A DNA stretch of 7,857 nucleotides from Chloroflexota bacterium (GTDB lineage Bacteria > Chloroflexota > Dehalococcoidia > GIF9 > UBA5629): NCBI GenBank assembly GCA_026389655.1, contig JAPLHL010000201.1:1-7857 (forward strand), written 5' to 3'. The notes under the pieces are model-generated. The model saw only the letters and a program-made list of their open reading frames with translations. It did not search any database and was not told the DNA's origin. Position numbers and translations under genes: made by a program. This document shows positions 1 through 6,847 of this stretch, in pieces. How positions within the stretch are numbered: position 1 is the first letter of the stretch; every line of letters starts with the position of its first letter.

Positions 1-1254
1 GATGCCATCAGCCTGAGCTGGGTGGCAACTTCCATTCTGCTGGCTACCGCAATATTCCTGGTGCCGCTGGGCAGATTAGCCGATATTCACGGGATGAAAA
101 AAATGATGCTATCGGGGCTCGCTGTGTATATCCTTTCTGCGATAATGGCAGCCATCTCCGGCAGCACAATGATGCTGATAATATCACGTGCAATCCAGGG
201 CCTTGGCAGCGCCATGATATTCAGCACCAGCACGGCACTCCTGGTTATGGGCACTTCACCCGAAAAACGCGGGCATGTGCTGGGTATAAATGTAGCCTGT
301 GTATATATCGGCTTATCACTCGGGCCGTTCGTGGGCGGGCTGCTCACCCAAGCTCCAGGATGGCGGAGCATATTCTGGCTGATGGCATTACTCAGCCTGG
401 TTGCCTTTATCCTGACACTGCGGCTGATCAAAGGAGAATGGGCGGCAGCAAAGGGAGAACAATTCGACCTTGCAGGATCTGTAATATACGGCGCCGGACT
501 GATCGCCATGATCTGGGGCTTCTCTGAGCTTCCCGGCTGGTCAGGATTTGTTGCAATTGCAGCCAGCATCGTTATACTGGCCGGATTTATTGCGCGTGAG
601 TTAAGGGTAAAGAGCCCGGTGCTTAACATCCAGCTATTTATAAGCAACCGTGTATTCGGCCTGTCCAACCTGGCAGCCCTGATCAACTACGCTGCCACAT
701 TTGCAGTCACTTTCCTGCTCAGCCTTTACTTGCAATATATCAAGGGTTTACCGCCCGGAGAAGCCGGCATGGTCATCCTGGTGATGCCGGTAATACAGGC
801 CGTTTTCTCTCCACTTACCGGCAAGCTGTCAGATAAGTTCGAAATACGCCTGCTGGTCTCAGGGGGCATGGGACTAACCATGATAGGGCTGTTACTACTC
901 GTGTTTCTTGATAACAATAGCCAACTTACTTATATCATCCTGAGCCTGATAATACTGGGGCTGGGCTTCGCATTTTTCTCTTCACCCAACACCAATGCCA
1001 TAATGAGCTCGGTCGAGAAGAAATCGCTGGCCATTGCGTCCGCCACGCTGGCCACCATGCGACTAATAGGCCAGATGCTAAGCATGGGTATAGCCATGCT
1101 CATCATCGCCGTAATAATAGGTCATGAGCAGATAACACCTGAATATTACCCGCAATTCATTGATTGTGTGCGAATAGCTTTCATAGTCTTCACATTGTTA
1201 TGTTTTGGCGGTATATTTGCTTCACTGGCCAGGGGCAATACGAGAGGCGACTAA
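1..1254 (+). CDS. MFS transporter, DHA2 (14-helix) drug/solute exporter family, 5'-truncated by window
   Basis: Inner-membrane proton-coupled exporter of the major facilitator superfamily; substrate unknown. The frame is open from base 1 (first residues DAISLSW), so the GTG at 22 is internal to the gene and the true start lies upstream of the window. About 417 residues are visible. They are mostly hydrophobic helices separated by short loops. The MFS motif A-like loop GRLADIHGMKK (about residues 24-34) follows the first visible helix pair, and the antiporter motif C-like GLSLGPFVGG lies near residues 104-113. Both are typical of DHA2 exporters such as EmrB/QacA. Adding the missing first helix gives about 460-470 residues, normal for the family. 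It ends with a short basic tail and TAA at 1252-1254. The next gene follows after 109 bases on the same strand but seems to have its own promoter. The family call is strong; the substrate cannot be inferred. Confidence 0.9.
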   Translation, partial: DAISLSWVATSILLATAIFLVPLGRLADIHGMKKMMLSGLAVYILSAIMAAISGSTMMLIISRAIQGLGSAMIFSTSTALLVMGTSPEKRGHVLGINVACVYIGLSLGPFVGGLLTQAPGWRSIFWLMALLSLVAFILTLRLIKGEWAAAKGEQFDLAGSVIYGAGLIAMIWGFSELPGWSGFVAIAASIVILAGFIARELRVKSPVLNIQLFISNRVFGLSNLAALINYAATFAVTFLLSLYLQYIKGLPPGEAGMVILVMPVIQAVFSPLTGKLSDKFEIRLLVSGGMGLTMIGLLLLVFLDNNSQLTYIILSLIILGLGFAFFSSPNTNAIMSSVEKKSLAIASATLATMRLIGQMLSMGIAMLIIAVIIGHEQITPEYYPQFIDCVRIAFIVFTLLCFGGIFASLARGNTRGD

Positions 1255-1303
1255 CGCTGTACCAGTGAAGCTACAGAAATTAAGGCTAAAACGAAACAGC
1301 CAA

Positions 1304-1317
1304 TTGCATGCATGCAA
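1304..1317. promoter_or_regulatory. Perfect 14-base palindrome, possible operator
   Basis: TTGCATGCATGCAA reads identically on both strands. It lies in the 109-base gap between the transporter and the hydrolase gene and overlaps the candidate -35 box, where a dimeric repressor could block RNA polymerase. No particular regulator is implied. The central alternating GCATGC core is simple enough that chance is possible. Confidence 0.3.
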
Positions 1318-1332
1318 AGCCAGATGTAAAAT
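1304..1332 (+). promoter_or_regulatory. Candidate promoter of the MBL-fold hydrolase gene
   Basis: TTGCAT at 1304-1309 (three of six matches to the -35 consensus) and TAAAAT at 1327-1332 (five of six matches to the -10 consensus) are 17 bases apart. Transcription would begin near 1339, about 25 bases before the ATG at 1364. The -35 box lies inside a perfect palindrome. This is read by eye only and the -35 match is weak. Confidence 0.35.
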
Positions 1333-1351
1333 ACGCTCAGCTTACAGCAGC

Positions 1352-1357
1352 GAGGTA
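1352..1357 (+). promoter_or_regulatory. Ribosome binding site setting the start of the MBL-fold hydrolase
   Basis: GAGGTA lies six bases before the ATG at 1364, a good Shine-Dalgarno match. It decides for the 1364 start over the frame-open GTG at 1205. The extra 53 residues from 1205 would overlap the transporter gene and show no family-like sequence. Confidence 0.7.
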
Positions 1358-1363
1358 ACACGC

Positions 1364-2140
1364 ATGAAGCTCCAGTGGCTGGGCACCGCCGGGTTCCAGA
1401 TTGAGGCTGGTGATCATAGATTTCTCATCGATCCTTACCTTACGCGCAATGCCAATTCCAAACCTGTGCAAAGCATGCGGCCGCATGATATTTGCGACGC
1501 CGGGCAGATCTTCATAAGTCACGGTCACTTCGACCATCTTTCAGACGTACCGGCAATTACCGCAATGGATTCTTCAAATGTCTACTGCTCAAAAACCGCT
1601 GCAGCTACGCTGGCAAGGAAAGGGGTTGATAAAAATCGCGTTCATGCCGTAACAGAAGACGGCTATACGGCCGACTTCGGCGGTTATAAGGCCCAGGCTT
1701 TTTTCAGCCGTCACGTTAAGTTCGATATCCCGCTCGTGGCACGCACACTATGGCAGATAGGCAGCAATGGTCCACGTTTGCTTAACATGCACCTGGGCTA
1801 CCCGAAAGGACAGGTGCTAAGCTGGCGATTCATGATAGATGGGTTTACGATACACCACTTCGGCACAGCAGGATCAACGCCTGAGGAACTGGAACGTCTT
1901 GCATCCCACCCTTTGGACCTGCTGCTGGTCCCGTTGCAGGGACATACCCGTATTTACGATGTAGCGTGCGAATACGTCCGCGTTCTCAAGCCGCGCATGG
2001 TCATTGCACACCACCAGGATGACTTCTACCCTCCCATTTCAACGGCAGTCAATATCGATCCTTTCTTGATAAAAGTGCGCAAGCAATGTCATGGAACAGA
2101 AGTGCGTACTATGGAGATCAACGAGACGATTACGTTGTAA
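1364..2140 (+). CDS. Metallo-beta-lactamase-fold metal-dependent hydrolase (UlaG/UPF0173-like)
   Basis: Predicted cytoplasmic hydrolase of 258 residues with the metallo-beta-lactamase fold; substrate unknown. It opens with the strand MKLQWLGTAGFQIE and the IDPYL segment (residues 22-26). The metal-binding HxHxDH motif SHGHFDH follows (His53, His55, Asp57, His58). Later likely metal or active-site histidines are His117 (SRHVKFD), His194 (LQGHTR) and His216-His217 (AHHQDDF). The usual motif with the bridging aspartate ('GDT') is not seen; the matching place reads FGTAGST (166-172). The length is normal for the UlaG-like group, and no signal peptide is visible. The start at ATG 1364 is supported by GAGGTA six bases upstream. 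The final 55 bases overlap the start of the small gene at 2086. The fold is near certain; the reaction is not known. Confidence 0.88.
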   Translation: MKLQWLGTAGFQIEAGDHRFLIDPYLTRNANSKPVQSMRPHDICDAGQIFISHGHFDHLSDVPAITAMDSSNVYCSKTAAATLARKGVDKNRVHAVTEDGYTADFGGYKAQAFFSRHVKFDIPLVARTLWQIGSNGPRLLNMHLGYPKGQVLSWRFMIDGFTIHHFGTAGSTPEELERLASHPLDLLLVPLQGHTRIYDVACEYVRVLKPRMVIAHHQDDFYPPISTAVNIDPFLIKVRKQCHGTEVRTMEINETITL

Positions 2141-2355
2141 GGCCGCAGTCTTCTCAAGGCCTTGATATCGGTAACATTCTCAACGCCGGCATGGCTTTTA
2201 TGAATACCAAATCCAAAGGCGGCAGTAATATCGAGGCGTCCGTGAACGCCATTGTCTCCAGCAGCGCTATGGGCGGTTCTTACCGGTCACAGTCCGGCTC
2301 GCTGGTGGCCAATGCGCTTATGCAGGCAGTCAAAGGCATGGCCAATAAAAAATAA
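2086..2355 (+). CDS. Small hypothetical protein, 89 residues, overlapping the hydrolase gene
   Basis: I do not recognise a defined function. The frame is open from 2023 (stop TGA at 2020-2022), and its only ATG, GTG or TTG before the conserved-looking part is ATG 2086, which lacks a clear Shine-Dalgarno sequence. The first 19 codons overlap the hydrolase gene in another frame and are polar and aromatic-rich (MSWNRSAYYGDQRDDY). The rest is Gly/Ser/Ala/Asn-rich with a helix-like pattern: GLDIGNILNAGMAFM, then IEASVNAIVSSSAMGGSYRS, then LVANALMQAVKGMANKK. The QSG-LVANALMQAV ending feels like that of a small protein family I have met in fungi and some bacteria, but I cannot name it securely. Codon use in the non-overlapping part resembles its neighbours. 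No signal peptide or membrane helix is evident. It may be co-transcribed with the hydrolase. It could instead be the leftover 3' end of a longer, frameshifted gene. Confidence 0.5.
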   Translation: MSWNRSAYYGDQRDDYVVRPQSSQGLDIGNILNAGMAFMNTKSKGGSNIEASVNAIVSSSAMGGSYRSQSGSLVANALMQAVKGMANKK

Positions 2356-2376
2356 CTGCGAGATTATCCAGTTACT
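2346..2376 (-). terminator. Candidate intrinsic terminator of the minus-strand signalling block
   Basis: Read on the minus strand, AAGTAACTG and CAGTTATTT can pair (nine pairs including one G-T) around a ten-base loop. The stem runs straight into a run of six T. It begins a few bases after the TGA of the downstream GGDEF frame, as expected for a rho-independent terminator, but the stem is AT-rich and weak. It overlaps the stop codon of the converging small gene. There is no T-run on the plus-strand side. Confidence 0.4.
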
Positions 2377-2380
2377 TAAA

Positions 2381-3655
2381 TCAGTTGCCGCTTCTGTGAT
2401 CTCCTCCCATGCGGACATCGCCATCGTTGAAAAATTTAAACTGATTCCGGCCGGGACCCTTGGAGTAATACAATGCAGAATCAGATTTTTTAGTCAGGGT
2501 TTCCAAGTCCTGCCCGTCTTCGGGGTAGATGGCAATACCTATGCTGGTAGCCAACTGTACCTGATGACCGTCGATTAGCAACGGCTCTTTAAAAGAAACC
2601 AGGATTTTTTGGGCTATGGCAGTGGCGTCTCCCATATGATCGGTCTCCATCATCATTAATATAAACTCGTCTCCCCCAACGCGGGCTAAAGTGTCGCTGG
2701 CACGTATTAGTCCCGTAAGCCTAGTGCTGATAACCTTAAGCACCTGGTCCCCTGCGCCATGACCAAGCGTGTCATTGACGGATTTAAACTTGTCCAGGTC
2801 CAACGACATAACGGCAATCCTGGCTTTATTGCGGTGAGCCAATGCCGCTGCAATGGTGAACCGGTCAAGCAGCAATACCCTGTTTGGCAATCCCGTAAGG
2901 AAATCATGGGTCGCCGTTTCTTCGAGCTTTTGCTCCATCCGTTTGCGCTCGGTGATATCGCGGGAGATGCCCTCTACACCAATGATCGTACCGACTTCAT
3001 CTCTTAAAGGAACAGCACTTGTAGTATGCCAACGCCAGGACCCGTCCATGTGACACGCGCGGTACTCGAAATCCTTCACCGGTTGACCTGCTATGAGCCC
3101 TTCTCCCAAGGCTGTCATGCACGTCGCAACCTCATCCGGATGGATAAATGTCAGTAATGGTTGTCCAACTACCTGGTTTACCGGATGCCCGAGGAGCACA
3201 GTCCATGCAGGGGAAACAAAGGTTAATATCCCATCTAAAGATAGCGTATAGATAATATCGTAGCTGTTCTCAATAAGCAGACGAAACTTCTCTTCGCTCA
3301 GCCGTAACGCCTGCTCCGCCTGCTTACGCTCTGTGATATCTATGCCGCTGCTCTGGATGGCGAAGTATCTGCCATCGTCGTCTTTGAGGCATATGTCAAG
3401 GAACAGGAAAGACCGCTCCTCTCCTGTGGGAAGTTTTAAGGTGTCCTCATACTCCCGTTGCCCTCCTCTGGCCAGCAACCGGCGGTTGGACTTTATATAG
3501 CGTTCTGCCATTTCTTTGGGTACGAAGTCATATATTGACCTTCCGACAAATTCCTCTGGTGTTTTTCCATAACTGGCGGCCACTTTCTTGTTGGCCATCA
3601 GGTACCGTCCGTTCTCATCGATGATCGTAATTGCGGGGCCGGAATTTTCAAACAA
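2381..3655 (-). CDS. PAS-PAS-GGDEF diguanylate cyclase, 3' part of a gene interrupted by an in-frame stop
   Basis: Would convert two GTP to c-di-GMP. From the TTG at 3655 it is 424 residues with no membrane helix. A PAS domain covers about residues 1-108 and ends IDITERKQAEQAL. A second PAS covers about 120-238 and ends RDITERKRMEQKLEE. A GGDEF domain covers about 245-415. The cyclase signature VGGDEF is intact (327-331). The inhibitory-site RxxD (RASD, 318-321) lies five residues before it, so product inhibition is likely. HDFLTGLPNR (250-259) and the Mg/GTP-binding LDLDKFKSVND (285-295) are intact too. It is in the same frame as 3662-4477, parted only by TAA and two codons (CGC AAT). The TTG has no strong ribosome site. 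It was most likely one 698-codon protein whose first two PAS domains are now severed. Expression alone would need reinitiation at TTG 3655 or readthrough. A 3' extension VRMGGDHRSGN is absent from the paralogue at 4600-6765. Confidence 0.85.
   Translation of the reverse strand: MFENSGPAITIIDENGRYLMANKKVAASYGKTPEEFVGRSIYDFVPKEMAERYIKSNRRLLARGGQREYEDTLKLPTGEERSFLFLDICLKDDDGRYFAIQSSGIDITERKQAEQALRLSEEKFRLLIENSYDIIYTLSLDGILTFVSPAWTVLLGHPVNQVVGQPLLTFIHPDEVATCMTALGEGLIAGQPVKDFEYRACHMDGSWRWHTTSAVPLRDEVGTIIGVEGISRDITERKRMEQKLEETATHDFLTGLPNRVLLLDRFTIAAALAHRNKARIAVMSLDLDKFKSVNDTLGHGAGDQVLKVISTRLTGLIRASDTLARVGGDEFILMMMETDHMGDATAIAQKILVSFKEPLLIDGHQVQLATSIGIAIYPEDGQDLETLTKKSDSALYYSKGPGRNQFKFFNDGDVRMGGDHRSGN
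2386..2960 (-). repeat. GGDEF module direct repeat, copy 1
   Basis: This matches 4575-5149 at a constant offset of 2189 bases with no gap that I can see. It covers the whole GGDEF domain, the linker before it and the 3' tail. The encoded domains are about four fifths identical by my count (32 differences over roughly 176 residues). Similarity falls away above the DITERK-MEQKLEE linker, where the PAS domains differ strongly. Confidence 0.85.
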
Positions 3656-3661
3656 ATTGCG

Positions 3662-3664
3662 TTA
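3662..3664 (-). other. In-frame TAA stop at a conserved aromatic codon
   Basis: On the minus strand the codons run GAG CGG TAA CGC AAT TTG TTT GAA AAT, giving E R * R N L F E N. Equivalent linkers in this window read EEKYHNLFDN, EEKFRLLIEN, EKKYRLLIEN and EQLYHSLFEN. The stop therefore occupies the conserved Tyr/Phe position. One base change (TAC or TAT to TAA) explains it, and the frame is unbroken on both sides. It could be a real nonsense mutation or a sequencing/assembly error. Confidence 0.85.
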
Positions 3665-4477
3665 CCGCTCAGATGATTGTTTTAGTTCTCTCTCGGCCAG
3701 CTTGCGCTCGGTGATGTCCTCCAAGAAATTCAGGGTTGCTGGTTGGCCCTCCCATGTTATGAGGACCGCTCTGAATTGCGCCCATGTGAAATCGCCATTT
3801 TTCTTAATGCCCCTGAAATCATAACTGCTAGAGATTGTCCCCTGCTTTAACCATCTCCTATTCTCGGTAAAAACCATTTCCCTGTCATCCGGGTGGACGA
3901 AATCGATAAAAGGCTTTTCCATTATTTCCTCAGAGGAATAGCCGGTCATTTTCGTCATTTGGGGGTTGAGAAAAACGATCTTACCCGCCTGGGCAACAAA
4001 GATGGCTTCCATAGCGTTATCAAAGAGGTTATGGTATTTCTCCTCGTTCTCCCGTAACGCTTCCTCCGCCCGCTTGCGCTCGGTGATGTCCACGCAATTC
4101 CCAAGAGCTGCCTGCTGACCCATGTATTCGATCGAAGAGACCCTTTCCATGACCCATATGATCTCGCTGTTCTTCTTGATGAACCTGTATTCGAAAGGTT
4201 TGGAGCCAAGGCGGCTCTTCAGGTTTCTTATTGCCTTCTTCCTGACCGCCGGCCTGTCTTGCGGCAATACCAATTTGGAGGACAGCGTCCCTATTAATTC
4301 TTCACACGAGTAGCCGGTTAACTTGGCGAAGAACGGATTTACGTAAACAAATTTCCTGGACTGGACAATGTAAACCCCGCTTTGGACGGCATCTACCAGA
4401 TCACGGCTCAGAGCTATATTATCCACCTGCCCCGCCACCCCGCGTTCACCTTTAGCTTGCTTTGACTTCAGTGGCAT
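3662..4477 (-). CDS. Tandem PAS-domain protein, 5' part of an interrupted PAS4-GGDEF diguanylate cyclase gene
   Basis: A 271-residue soluble protein made only of sensory PAS domains. After a charged N-terminus, PAS 1 spans about residues 25-135 (DLVDAVQSGVYIVQ, NPFFAKLTGYS, ending VDITERKRAEEAL). PAS 2 spans about 148-262 (LFDNAMEAIFVAQ, GYSSEEI, FVHPDDRE, ending EDITERKLAEREL). Reading stops at TAA 3664-3662 within the next linker, just after KQSSER. No output domain remains in this piece, so by itself it would sense without signalling. The same frame continues into the PAS-PAS-GGDEF part at 3655, so both were very probably one protein. ATG 4477 is supported by GAAGGT five bases upstream (4483-4488) and a possible promoter at 4521-4550. 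The PAS ligand cannot be read from sequence. No cysteine or histidine pattern points clearly to haem or an iron-sulphur cluster. Confidence 0.82.
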   Translation of the reverse strand: MPLKSKQAKGERGVAGQVDNIALSRDLVDAVQSGVYIVQSRKFVYVNPFFAKLTGYSCEELIGTLSSKLVLPQDRPAVRKKAIRNLKSRLGSKPFEYRFIKKNSEIIWVMERVSSIEYMGQQAALGNCVDITERKRAEEALRENEEKYHNLFDNAMEAIFVAQAGKIVFLNPQMTKMTGYSSEEIMEKPFIDFVHPDDREMVFTENRRWLKQGTISSSYDFRGIKKNGDFTWAQFRAVLITWEGQPATLNFLEDITERKLAERELKQSSER

Positions 4478-4520
4478 AGGTTACCTTCAACACATATTAC
4501 AGCCCCACTAATCTGCTAAT

Positions 4521-4550
4521 AGTATATAGCACGTTTTGCAGAATTGCTAA
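4521..4550 (-). promoter_or_regulatory. Candidate promoter of the interrupted PAS-GGDEF gene
   Basis: On the minus strand TTAGCA (plus positions 4545-4550, four of six -35 matches) and TATACT (4521-4526, five of six -10 matches) are 18 bases apart. They lie in the 122-base gap upstream of ATG 4477 and predict a leader of about 37 bases. This is an eye match only. Transcription from the upstream cyclase gene is the alternative. Confidence 0.35.
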
Positions 4551-4574
4551 CCAGAGATGATGCTGATTTACCAC

Positions 4575-5149
4575 TGCCGCCTATGTGATCTCAACTAATC
4601 TAGACATCGCCATCGCTGAAGAATTTGAACTGATTGCGGCCGTGACCCTTGGAGTAATACATGGCGGCGTCAGATTTTTTAGTCAGGGTTTCCAGGTCCT
4701 GCCCATCTTCGGGGTAAATGGCGATACCTATACTGGTAGACACATACAAATGATTACCATCGATAAGTAACGGCTCTTTAAAGGAATCCAGTATTTTTTG
4801 TGCTACGGCCGTGGCGTCTTCCATCCGGCCGGTCTCCATCGTCACCAATACAAACTCGTCTCCCCCAATGCGGGCCAACGTATCGCTGGCACGTATTACC
4901 GCCGTAAGCCGGGTGCCGATGATCTTAAGCACCTGGTCCCCTGCGCCGTGGCCGTATACATCATTGATCAATTTAAACTTGTCCAGGTCCAACGACATGA
5001 CGGCAAGCCTGGCTTTATTGCGCTGAGCCATCGCTGCCGCTACGGTGAAGCGGTCCAGCAGCAATACCCTGTTCGGCAATCCCGTAAGGAAGTCGTGGGT
5101 CGCAATTTCCTCGAGCTTCTGCTCCATCTGCTTACGCCCGGTGATATCG
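4575..5149 (-). repeat. GGDEF module direct repeat, copy 2
   Basis: Pairs with 2386-2960 at a fixed offset of 2189. About 25 bases of the match (4575-4599) lie outside the coding region here, beyond the TAG stop at 4602-4600. In copy 1 the same bases are coding. The blocks TGCCGC and TGTGATCTC are shared there. Confidence 0.85.
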
Positions 5150-6765
5150 GTCATCAGGGCTGTAATACCCACGATCTCGCCATTTTCATATATGGGCCGG
5201 CTGGAAGTACGCACAAATATTATCCTGCCGTCTTTATCCAGTATGCGGAATTCCCAGGGCTCCAATTGCCCGGATACCAGGCGGTTGAAACTGTCTAAAA
5301 GGCCCGGCAGGTCATCCGGGTAAATGAGCGGGATAAAAGGTTTCCCTATTAAGTCACTGACCTTGTACAGGGTAAACCGCTCAACTACCGGGCTGACATA
5401 GGTTATATTTCCCAGGTTATCCAGGGTGTAAAACACATCATTGATATTCTCGATAAGCAGGCGGTATTTTTTCTCGCTCTCCCTCAGCGCCTCTCCCGCC
5501 TGCTTGCTGTACGTTGCTTTCCAAACCGAGTCCATCAGCAAAGTGAGCTGTAATATGTCCGTCTGGGTATAATCCGATTGTTTATTGGCCACACCGACCA
5601 CCGCGACAATCCGGTTCTCCCTGAAAACCGGTACCGTCAGGTATTTGTAGAGCTTCGCATGGCCTTCCGGGTAGCCTTTCTTCAGCGGATGAGGGGACTG
5701 AAAGTCGTTCACTACAATTGGCTTGCGCTGACGAACTGCTTCACCCCATATTCCAGTTTTTTCCAGATGATACTGCGTTTTCTTTTCAGCTATCGTACAT
5801 TCTTTCATTACATCCTGTGACCAGGTATTCAAAGTGAATTCTTTTGTTTCTTCATCATAGTAGTAGATGTAGCCGATTTTGCTTTCTGTAAGCTTGATTG
5901 CTTCATTAAGAGCATAGTCCAGGAAGTCCTGCACCGAAGCTGTATCGAATTGCAAGATATTTACAAGGCTCCTAAGATGTGCTTCACGTAGCCTGAGATC
6001 TTCCTCTGCCTGCTTGTGCTCAGTTACATCACGGCTGATAGACCGAAAACCGATGATCTCACCCTTCTCGTTTTTCCGCAGGGATATTGAGGATTCAACA
6101 AATATAATGCGACCGTCTTTGCAGAGTATTCCATGGGCAAAGCCCGTGTTGGGTGCTCCCGTCCTGAATACTTCATTGAAAGCGATCAGCACAGGTTTGA
6201 TATCATCGTCAGGAACTGTAATGCGATAATTACTTCCAATCAGTTCTTCCCGCGAATACCCGAGATTGCGGCACACAGAATTGTTGACGAAGGTAAAGTT
6301 GCCGGCCAGGTCCACTTCGTAATAGGAGTCATACATCTGGTCCAGGACAACGCGGTTTTTCTCTTCAGATTGTTTTACGGCCTCCATCAATTTATTCTGT
6401 TTATCCCTTTGATTAAATATGAGCACCGTAAGGACGCTGAATACAGCAGCCATTATCACAAAAAATGCCGTCCTTATAGTGGTCTCAAGACCGGGGGCAA
6501 CAAAAATAGCGCGCGGCAGGAATATCAGAAGCGATATAATATTTGCCAGAATGGCTCCACGCAACCTGTAGTAGTAACTGGAATATAAAACAGGTACCAG
6601 GAAAAGCATTCTTTGCAGATCATGTATTGTGTAGAAGATAGGCCAGCGCAAGGCTTCCCATCCATAGAGTATGACCAATTCACCAAAGTAATATAAGACA
6701 GCACAGGCAACGAAGAGGGCAAGCAATATGTAAAAATGCTTGTCCCCGATAACAGGATGTTTCAT
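4600..6765 (-). CDS. Membrane-anchored PAS-GAF-PAS-GGDEF diguanylate cyclase
   Basis: Membrane sensor predicted to make c-di-GMP from GTP; 721 residues from ATG 6765. Four hydrophobic segments (about 10-34, 52-70, 72-91 and 97-119) anchor the N-terminus with short loops and no large periplasmic domain. A PAS follows (about 138-250, ending RDVTEHKQAEEDL), then a GAF domain (about 275-420, with the segment PIVVNDF near 349-355). A second PAS covers about 436-546, and the GGDEF domain about 555-721. The catalytic IGGDEF is intact (634-638), RASD (625-628) forms the inhibitory site five residues before it, and LDLDKFKLIND is intact. ATG 6765 is preferred because GGGGGTG lies six bases upstream. 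ATG 6780 and TTG 6783 are in frame but lack a good ribosome site. The gene lies 73 bases after the HD-GYP gene and 122 before the interrupted cyclase, all on one strand. Its 3' end is a shortened form of the paralogue's tail. The sensed signal is unknown. Confidence 0.9.
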   Translation of the reverse strand: MKHPVIGDKHFYILLALFVACAVLYYFGELVILYGWEALRWPIFYTIHDLQRMLFLVPVLYSSYYYRLRGAILANIISLLIFLPRAIFVAPGLETTIRTAFFVIMAAVFSVLTVLIFNQRDKQNKLMEAVKQSEEKNRVVLDQMYDSYYEVDLAGNFTFVNNSVCRNLGYSREELIGSNYRITVPDDDIKPVLIAFNEVFRTGAPNTGFAHGILCKDGRIIFVESSISLRKNEKGEIIGFRSISRDVTEHKQAEEDLRLREAHLRSLVNILQFDTASVQDFLDYALNEAIKLTESKIGYIYYYDEETKEFTLNTWSQDVMKECTIAEKKTQYHLEKTGIWGEAVRQRKPIVVNDFQSPHPLKKGYPEGHAKLYKYLTVPVFRENRIVAVVGVANKQSDYTQTDILQLTLLMDSVWKATYSKQAGEALRESEKKYRLLIENINDVFYTLDNLGNITYVSPVVERFTLYKVSDLIGKPFIPLIYPDDLPGLLDSFNRLVSGQLEPWEFRILDKDGRIIFVRTSSRPIYENGEIVGITALMTDITGRKQMEQKLEEIATHDFLTGLPNRVLLLDRFTVAAAMAQRNKARLAVMSLDLDKFKLINDVYGHGAGDQVLKIIGTRLTAVIRASDTLARIGGDEFVLVTMETGRMEDATAVAQKILDSFKEPLLIDGNHLYVSTSIGIAIYPEDGQDLETLTKKSDAAMYYSKGHGRNQFKFFSDGDV

Positions 6766-6771
6766 TGACAG

Positions 6772-6778
6772 CACCCCC
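6772..6778 (-). promoter_or_regulatory. Purine-rich ribosome binding site deciding the start of the membrane cyclase
   Basis: GGGGGTG on the minus strand ends six bases before ATG 6765. The competing ATG 6780 and TTG 6783 have only GGGC upstream, so 6765 is the better start. The alternatives would add just five or six residues. Confidence 0.45.
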
Positions 6779-6817
6779 ATCAATTAGCCCAGCTGTGTGC
6801 CGAGTTTGCGATGATGT

Positions 6818-6847
6818 AAAAAACAACCCCGCTAAGTATCATGCAGG
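6818..6847 (-). terminator. Weak candidate terminator or attenuator after the HD-GYP gene
   Basis: On the minus strand CCTGC and GCGGG can pair (one G-T pair) around a ten-base loop. They are followed by GTTGTTTTTT. The stem overlaps the TGA stop of the HD-GYP gene. With only five pairs it may allow readthrough into the cyclase 73 bases downstream, for which I see no good promoter of its own. Confidence 0.25.

Noticed and set aside
87..686. A 199-codon open frame on the minus strand opposite the transporter gene
   Set aside because: It mirrors the transporter's coding bias, has no recognisable domain, and lies wholly antisense to a strongly supported membrane protein gene.
1205..1363. A 53-residue N-terminal extension of the hydrolase from GTG 1205
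   Set aside because: It overlaps the transporter gene, shows no family similarity, and a good ribosome site supports the start at 1364.
3655..3664. Frameshift as the cause of the split cyclase gene
   Set aside because: Both parts are in the same reading phase (start positions differ by a multiple of three), so a substitution creating a stop explains it and no indel is needed.
4798..5298. A 166-codon plus-strand frame opposite the PAS-GGDEF region of the membrane cyclase
   Set aside because: A similar plus-strand open frame occurs opposite the duplicate GGDEF copy, as expected for a shadow of the duplicated coding sequence; it has no domain of its own.
6766..6838. A separate promoter for the membrane cyclase in the 73-base gap
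   Set aside because: TTTACA is present but no -10-like box stands at a suitable distance, so I cannot support a promoter here.
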